The position numbers and the translations under genes are program-made. 64,000 nucleotides of DNA from Bin87 sp965204905. GTDB taxonomy: Bacteria > Chloroflexota > Dehalococcoidia > Lucifugimonadales > UBA3495. Under the pieces are notes generated by a model. That model did not search any database and was not told the DNA's origin. It saw nothing but the letters and a program-made list of their open reading frames with translations. The stretch spans positions 620,001 to 684,000 of the forward strand of contig OZ242042.1 in assembly GCA_965204905.1 (NCBI GenBank). Reading direction: 5' to 3'. Below, in pieces: positions 59,306-64,000 of this stretch (position 1 is its first letter; every line of letters begins with the position of its first letter).

Positions 59306-60532
59306 TTATAACCAGGGCAGCCGTTTAGACATTGTCTTGGCCGATTCCGGGGTTGGCAAGCCGTTCCGTTCCATCAGCAGCAACGCCAGTTTGCGAAACT
59401 CTTCCCGGTCGCGGCCGGTGACCACCGCCTGCTCGTGCGCTTCGGAAATCACCACCGGATAGCCTAACCCCAATTCGCACTGTTTCGCCAGCATCGTGTG
59501 GCTCAGGGCCAGCAATCGTGGATCGGCAGCCACCCACGCGGGAATTTCCACTCGACCAATCTCCGTTCCGCTGTGCAGGTAGTAGAAATCGCTCCACTCC
59601 TCGCCCAGGGCCAGGCCGACGGCGAACCGGGATGCAAGCCGCCCAGATTGGTAAAGGGGAGAACGCTGTCCCGACTCAAGCAACGCCTCGAACAGTTCGT
59701 GGTCGTCAAAGCCCGCCGCGCCGTCGCACTGCATCAAGTCCGAACGCCGGGCGCTGCAACGGCGCGTACATTCGGCCTCGCCGCTGCCGCACAGCGCGAC
59801 CCGAACCGCCCCGGCGACTTCAGTGGTCTGCGGTTTGGAGGTATAGGCGGCAACCGCCACCGGCCGGTCGGGGCGGGATGCTTCCTTTAATCGGCCCAGC
59901 GCGGGGCGCAGCCGCTGGTTGATCAGGTGGTCCACTACATAGCTGGGATAGCTTCCTCGTTGCACGTCCCAGAACGCCAGCGTTCCGTCCAGCAGCGCCA
60001 GCACGGGATAATCGTCGGTAAATTCTTCCACCGCCTCTGCGAGCCTTTCCACCTCGCGCACTGTGCGCAGGGCTCCCAGCAACCGGCCCTCGATCAGGGT
60101 TTCGTCCAGGGACTCAGCACCGGGCCGCAGATACAGGTCGGCATCGTCCACGGCGAGGGTGGGCTCGCTGAACATATCGCAGGACGGACGCTCGCCGTAG
60201 GTGATGGCGCAGCCGCCCAGGTTAATCAGGTGGCACCGCAGCGGCAGATGCCGGTCAACGTCAATGTGCGAGCCGTCCACCGACAACGCTACCCAATCAT
60301 CAGGAGCATCCTGCGGTTCCCTGCTGCCGAGCAGTCCTTCCGGCCCGGTGCGGGAGAAGACGAACGGGCGGCGGCCTGATGATGCGGTGCGGTCCGCGGC
60401 CTCAGCCGGCGAGATTGCCAGCGCGCGGTCCAAGGTGTCCGCGAACCGCTGGCGGCGGCTGCGGCGCGAACTGGTAGCGCCGTCCATCGCTGCCATAAGC
60501 TGACGGGTGGTTTGGCTAAAGTCCAGGGCCAT
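59306..60532 (-). CDS. nurA: NurA-domain nuclease
   Basis: The 408-residue protein has the NurA core: the first catalytic Asp in ALSVDGSHIDVDRH near residues 82-95, the second in VLALLDGTLAFWDV near 177, and YPVVISEAHEQAVVTGRD near the C-terminus with the conserved His. NurA is a 5'-3' nuclease acting with HerA in DNA end resection. No herA gene is within the window. The ATG starts MALDFSQTTRQL. It lies just downstream of the HEPN-like fragment on the same strand. Confidence 0.87.
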   Translation of the reverse strand: MALDFSQTTRQLMAAMDGATSSRRSRRQRFADTLDRALAISPAEAADRTASSGRRPFVFSRTGPEGLLGSREPQDAPDDWVALSVDGSHIDVDRHLPLRCHLINLGGCAITYGERPSCDMFSEPTLAVDDADLYLRPGAESLDETLIEGRLLGALRTVREVERLAEAVEEFTDDYPVLALLDGTLAFWDVQRGSYPSYVVDHLINQRLRPALGRLKEASRPDRPVAVAAYTSKPQTTEVAGAVRVALCGSGEAECTRRCSARRSDLMQCDGAAGFDDHELFEALLESGQRSPLYQSGRLASRFAVGLALGEEWSDFYYLHSGTEIGRVEIPAWVAADPRLLALSHTMLAKQCELGLGYPVVISEAHEQAVVTGRDREEFRKLALLLMERNGLPTPESAKTMSKRLPWL

Positions 60533-60551
60533 ATCAGGCTTGGCAACTCCG

Positions 60552-60788
60552 CTAACGACTCTCGGAGGTCAATTCTGGCAAGGACAATACCCGAACAACA
60601 AAATCCCGTACCCTTGCCCGGTCGCCGTCAATCTCAAAATCCTGCATGAAGTCGTGGTAAAAGTTGGTGTGAAACTTCTCGGCGCCCCACAACTTTTCGG
60701 AGCCTTGCAGGGTGTCCCCAACAGCGAATTCCTGATCGGACGCCGCTAGAAAGTCCCGCGCCGTTTGCGAATGTTCCTGCGTAATCAT
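60552..60788 (-). CDS. Shortened HEPN/PaREP1-like protein
   Basis: The 78-residue protein begins HSQTARDFLAASDQEFAVG followed by LQGSEKLWGA and then jumps to FHTNFYHDFMQDFEIDG. Relative to the 28270 protein, the middle 45 or so residues are missing, apparently by an in-frame deletion. It may be a remnant or a small regulator. AGAGG precedes the ATG. Confidence 0.55.
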   Translation of the reverse strand: MITQEHSQTARDFLAASDQEFAVGDTLQGSEKLWGAEKFHTNFYHDFMQDFEIDGDRARVRDFVVRVLSLPELTSESR

Positions 60789-60810
60789 CAATCGACCTCT
60801 GCGCGACATG

Positions 60811-62676
60811 CTACCGCAGCACGCGCTCGTCGCCCACCCGCCGGGTGATGCGCTGTTGGTCCAGGTATTCCAGCAGCGGCAGGACGTACTTGCGGCTGGT
60901 CCCGAAGATCTCACGGGCTGCGGCCACGGTTACGCTGCCGTTTTCTTGCAAGTGGGCGATGATGCGACCGACCATGTCGTCGTAGGCGTCGGTGGTGAAG
61001 ACCACTGTCTCGTTGACTTTCACCACATCGCCCTTTTCCTGCAAGTATGCCAGCAGTTCCGGGTCCACGGGCCGGTCGGTGGGCGGCGACCAGGGTTCCC
61101 CGGCTAACTCGGACAGATACGTTGCCACGTCCGCCTGTTGCCGCTCGCTCAGCTCCACCTGGTGATCCGGCGCGCGCACCAGCCCTTCGTCATCCACCAA
61201 CACGCCTTCCTCCGCCAAACGCGCCGCCGCCCGCAGGTAAACGGGCTGCGATACCCGGAGCCGGCTCCGCAATTCCTGCGGCGGCGCGCCGCGCCGCAAC
61301 GGATACTGGTTGTGGTAAGCCTGCAACGCGATTTGAGCCTGGTTGCGCAGGATGTCCCAACCGCGCCGGGAGTACACTACCGCGTCGTTCTGCGCCCCCA
61401 TTTCGCCCAGCGCCACCACGTCGCCCGACTCTACCAGCGCGCCCAGCCGTTCCAGTACTTCGCCGTCCGCAAGGTTCGAGCGCTGCGACAACGTGCGCAG
61501 GTCGCACGGACCCATCTGGTCGGCCACCGTGAAAATCACGTCCTCGCTGGCGCCGGCGTCCAGCATGGTCAGCCGCTCCAGCACGTCGGGAGCGAAACGG
61601 CGATGGCGGCGCGTGGGGTTGGGGTCGGCGATCTGGCCGCCGCCTAGCGTGTCTTCCGATGAGCGCAGCACGAAGAAGTCGCCCTTCACCATGGGGATCG
61701 GCTCGTCCAGCAACACTTGGACCCACCCTTCAGAGCCGGGTTGCAGCCGGTCGGCGTCCAGCAACCGCACGCGACCGGTGGTCTCGCTGGTGAAGAGGTG
61801 GAACGTCACGCCCTCGTTGTGCTTGAGCGCGTGAGGCGCGCCCTTCACCATCCGCAGGTTGGCGTCGAAGCGACGGGTTGGGCGCAGCCAGCCGGGGTTG
61901 GTCAGCACCTCGCCCCGCAGCGCCTCGTCCCGCGACACTCCCGAAAGGTTCAACGCCAGCCGCACGCCCGGCGTGGCGGAATCCAGCCGCGACTTGTGGC
62001 TCTGCAACCCCCGAATGCGAGCGCGGGCGCCGGACGGAGCAAGTTCAATCTGCTGGCCCACGGCTACGGAGCCGTCAATCAGCGTGCCGGTGACCACGGT
62101 GCCAAACCCGCTCACCGTGAAGCAACGGTCCACGGGCAGGCGGGGACGGCCCAAATCACGGCGCGATTCGGTATCGTTCAAAATGTCGTCGATGGTCGCC
62201 TTCAGCTCGTCTATGCCGTCGCCGGTGTAGGCGGACACCGCCGCCATCTGGCAGCCGGCGAAGGCCGTGTCTTCCAGCACGTCTTCAACTTCCGCCTTGA
62301 CCAGTTCGACCAGTTCCTCATCGACCAGGTCGGTCTTGGTGATGACGACGAGGCCGCGCCGGATGCGGAGCAGGTCCAGGATCGCCAGGTGCTCCCGCGT
62401 CTGGGGCATGACGCTCTCGTCGGCGGCTACTATCAGCAGCGCCAGGTCAATCGCCCCGACGCCGGCCAGCATGTTCTTGATGAAACGCTCATGCCCGGGC
62501 ACATCGACGATACTAACCTCGCGCCCGCTGGGCAAAGTCATCCAGGCGAACCCCAGGTCTACCGTCATCTCCCGCTCTTTTTCCTCGGGCAGACGGTCGG
62601 GATCAATGTCAGTCAGCGCCTTGACCAGGGTCGATTTGCCGTGATCAACGTGGCCGGCCGTTCCGATAACGTACAT
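60811..62676 (-). CDS. selB: Selenocysteine-specific elongation factor SelB
   Basis: The 621-residue GTPase has GHVDHGKS at residues 8-15, DVPGHE at 58-63 and TKTD at 113-116. CFTVSGFGTVVTGTLIDGSV near 208 is characteristic of SelB domain 2. The C-terminal third has winged-helix domains that bind the SECIS RNA (RRGAPPQELRSRL, then ETVVFTTDAYDDMV). The length matches E. coli SelB (614). It delivers Sec-tRNA to UGA codons. A client selenoprotein with a SECIS-like hairpin is in the same window. selA, selD and tRNA-Sec were not seen here. The ATG at 62676 is preferred over a longer frame. Confidence 0.95.
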   Translation of the reverse strand: MYVIGTAGHVDHGKSTLVKALTDIDPDRLPEEKEREMTVDLGFAWMTLPSGREVSIVDVPGHERFIKNMLAGVGAIDLALLIVAADESVMPQTREHLAILDLLRIRRGLVVITKTDLVDEELVELVKAEVEDVLEDTAFAGCQMAAVSAYTGDGIDELKATIDDILNDTESRRDLGRPRLPVDRCFTVSGFGTVVTGTLIDGSVAVGQQIELAPSGARARIRGLQSHKSRLDSATPGVRLALNLSGVSRDEALRGEVLTNPGWLRPTRRFDANLRMVKGAPHALKHNEGVTFHLFTSETTGRVRLLDADRLQPGSEGWVQVLLDEPIPMVKGDFFVLRSSEDTLGGGQIADPNPTRRHRRFAPDVLERLTMLDAGASEDVIFTVADQMGPCDLRTLSQRSNLADGEVLERLGALVESGDVVALGEMGAQNDAVVYSRRGWDILRNQAQIALQAYHNQYPLRRGAPPQELRSRLRVSQPVYLRAAARLAEEGVLVDDEGLVRAPDHQVELSERQQADVATYLSELAGEPWSPPTDRPVDPELLAYLQEKGDVVKVNETVVFTTDAYDDMVGRIIAHLQENGSVTVAAAREIFGTSRKYVLPLLEYLDQQRITRRVGDERVLR

Positions 62677-62760
62677 GGCGATCCAAATTTGCGCGATGCG
62701 ATTGGGTAGGTTGGCGAAACCATACCACACCGCAACGGCGGCTACCATTCCGCCAGAAAC

Positions 62761-63369
62761 CTACGCCGAAATGATCTGGAAATGCGCCTCCGTCGGCACG
62801 CAATCGGCGCCGTTGATAGGCACCATGTCCTGCGGACAGGCGGAGAATGCGACGATGCAGTCCATCTCGGCGCGCAGCGTAACGTAATCTCCCGGCTTGC
62901 ACACCGGCGGCTCGAACCCGACGGAGCCGTCCGCTCCGACCGGGATGTTCATAAACAGGTTCCACGGGCTGGGCATTCCCGGCGTTGCCAGACCCAATTC
63001 GGCCAGCGCCGCCGCCAGGTTGTCGGTGCAGTTATCGTGGTATCCCTCGCATCCCAGCAGCTCGTAGCGGTAGCGGTCGCACGCCGCCAGCAGCGTGTCG
63101 TGAATACCGCCCGACGTATCCTCCACCAGCGTCAGGATGGGCCGGCGGCGGTTGGTTGTCATGGACTGCCCTACTTCTGGCATGATGCGCCCCAGCGATG
63201 TCCGCGAATGCTCCATGGACATGAACTCGGTCAGGTCGTCGCGGCGGAACGCCCAGGTGTCCACCACCTGCTGCCCGTGGGTGTTGATTACTCTGATCGA
63301 TTGACCTGCGTTCACGTGGGCCGCCTTGCCGCGCCGGGCCGGAATGGTAATCAGAGACGCAGACGCCAT
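62761..63369 (-). CDS. DUF1989 family protein (urea carboxylase-associated type)
   Basis: The 202-residue protein has HSRTSLGRIMPEVGQSM near residue 54, LGCEGYHDNCTDNLAAAL near 104 with cysteines and His, and PSPWNLFMNIPVGADGSVGF near 133. These blocks define DUF1989, found near urea-amidolyase and related genes. The likely metal-binding residues are retained. No urea gene is adjacent here. GGAGG precedes the ATG. Confidence 0.85.
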   Translation of the reverse strand: MASASLITIPARRGKAAHVNAGQSIRVINTHGQQVVDTWAFRRDDLTEFMSMEHSRTSLGRIMPEVGQSMTTNRRRPILTLVEDTSGGIHDTLLAACDRYRYELLGCEGYHDNCTDNLAAALAELGLATPGMPSPWNLFMNIPVGADGSVGFEPPVCKPGDYVTLRAEMDCIVAFSACPQDMVPINGADCVPTEAHFQIISA

Positions 63370-63530
63370 ATCATGCCTCCGTAAGCGAACCGTTTTGCAC
63401 GGGAATTGAAACCCCTGGGCCGAAATGCTACCGTGCCATACTCGCGGGTTTCAAGGCTGGCCGATGGCGAGGTGGGTTTTGCCGACCCGACGGTCCTGCT
63501 GCGCTGACAGAGTTACGAGGAGTACCCACC

Positions 63531-64000
63531 GTGCGAATGGAACCAATCAGCCTCTACGATTACGAGGAACGCGCCAGGCACATCCTGCCCCACAACAACT
63601 GGGTGTTCATCGAAGCCGGGGCGATGGACGAGAGAACCACCGCACGAAACCGCGCCGCGTTCGAGTCGCTAACCCTGCGGCCGCGTTTTCTGCGCGACAC
63701 CACCGAGCGAAAAGTCGCGACCACCGTGTTGGGAACCGACATCAGCTTCCCGGTGATGATCTCGCCGGCGGACGCGCACCTCAACGCGCACCCGGAAGCG
63801 GAACGGGCCACCGCGCGCGGGGCTGGCATGTCCGGTACCCTGATGATGTGCAGCACCTCATCCAACTGTAGCATGGAGGAAATCGCCGAGGCGGCGACGG
63901 GGCCGCTGTGGTTCCAGCTGTCGCATCGTGGCTACGACCTGACCGAGAACCTGGTGAGGCGAGCGGAAGCCGCCGGGTTCAAGGCCATCGTGCTAACCGT
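63531..64000 (+). CDS. FMN-dependent alpha-hydroxy-acid oxidase (3' end outside window)
   Basis: From GTG at 63531 the frame is open to the window end and gives 156 residues. The protein starts RMEPISLYDYEERARHILPH; FIEAGAMDERT is the variant of the usual GG-DE motif. Later FPVMISPADAHLNAHPEAER and TSSNCSMEEIAEAATGPLWF are typical of the glycolate/lactate oxidase family. It oxidises an L-2-hydroxy acid with FMN. GAGGAG lies nine bases before the GTG. The catalytic His is beyond the window. Confidence 0.88.
   Translation, partial: MRMEPISLYDYEERARHILPHNNWVFIEAGAMDERTTARNRAAFESLTLRPRFLRDTTERKVATTVLGTDISFPVMISPADAHLNAHPEAERATARGAGMSGTLMMCSTSSNCSMEEIAEAATGPLWFQLSHRGYDLTENLVRRAEAAGFKAIVLT

Overview
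The window is a 64 kb stretch of a GC-rich (roughly 60 percent or more) bacterial chromosome with tightly packed genes. No rRNA, prophage, insertion-sequence transposase or CRISPR array was seen. The gene content points to Chloroflexota, most likely a SAR202/Dehalococcoidia-like free-living or host-associated heterotroph. The clues are two luciferase-like flavin oxidoreductases, a catabolic set of FAD oxidases, SDRs, MaoC proteins and a CoA ligase, a very large secreted CARDB protein with Thr-Pro linkers, and many Uma2, DUF4058, HicAB and PIN accessory genes. This assignment is inference; no rRNA marker is present.

Layout. 0-10.7 kb: the 5' part of yebC (minus strand), tRNA-Pro running into an AGPS-like FAD oxidase, a Uma2 protein, a zinc alcohol dehydrogenase, a hicBA toxin-antitoxin pair, a flavin monooxygenase with an acyl-CoA ligase, two tandem paralogs of unknown function, then a UGSC-family selenoprotein (in-frame UGA at 9294 with a SECIS-like hairpin) followed by its usual large partner. 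10.7-13.4 kb: AbrB/PIN toxin-antitoxin, a PuuE-type deacetylase and a VOC protein. 13.5-20.6 kb: a secreted-protein locus with a 1,997-residue modular protein. 20.7-28.7 kb: a coiled-coil nuclease-like protein, a D-lactate-dehydrogenase-type FAD/Fe-S protein, a leaderless PhnD-like protein and a low-GC leucine-rich-repeat gene with HEPN/PaREP1-like genes. 28.7-36.2 kb: a catabolic run (hydroxyisobutyrate dehydrogenase-like, class IV aminotransferase, SMP-30, sarcosine oxidase), then DUF4058, FluC, PAC2, protoglobin and a divergent type II dehydroquinase. 36.2-40 kb: tRNA-Glu, argC-nth and an MFS exporter. 40-50.6 kb: sulfotransferase, acetyl-esterase-like hydrolase, a small-gene pair, an HpaB-type hydroxylase, a lone pstS, pepP, purA and DoxX. 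50.8-59.2 kb: flavin monooxygenase, a secreted metalloprotease, an SDR-SDR-MaoC-MaoC operon, a second membrane metalloprotease-like protein and pncC. 59.3-64 kb: nurA, a shortened HEPN-like gene, selB, a DUF1989 protein and the 5' part of an FMN-dependent alpha-hydroxy-acid oxidase.

How the genes work together. The most coherent story is selenium use. selB encodes the dedicated elongation factor for selenocysteine, and the UGSC gene in the same window is a natural client with UGA followed directly by Gly-Ser-Cys. A second theme is oxidation of organic substrates: FAD, FMN and NAD oxidoreductases feed acyl-CoA activation, hydration (two MaoC-type proteins) and dehydrogenation (two SDRs). A third theme is accessory and defence-like genes (HicAB, AbrB/PIN, HEPN-like, LRR, Uma2), often lower in GC. 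Short palindromic repeat families lie between many genes, and one small element is nested inside two of the others.
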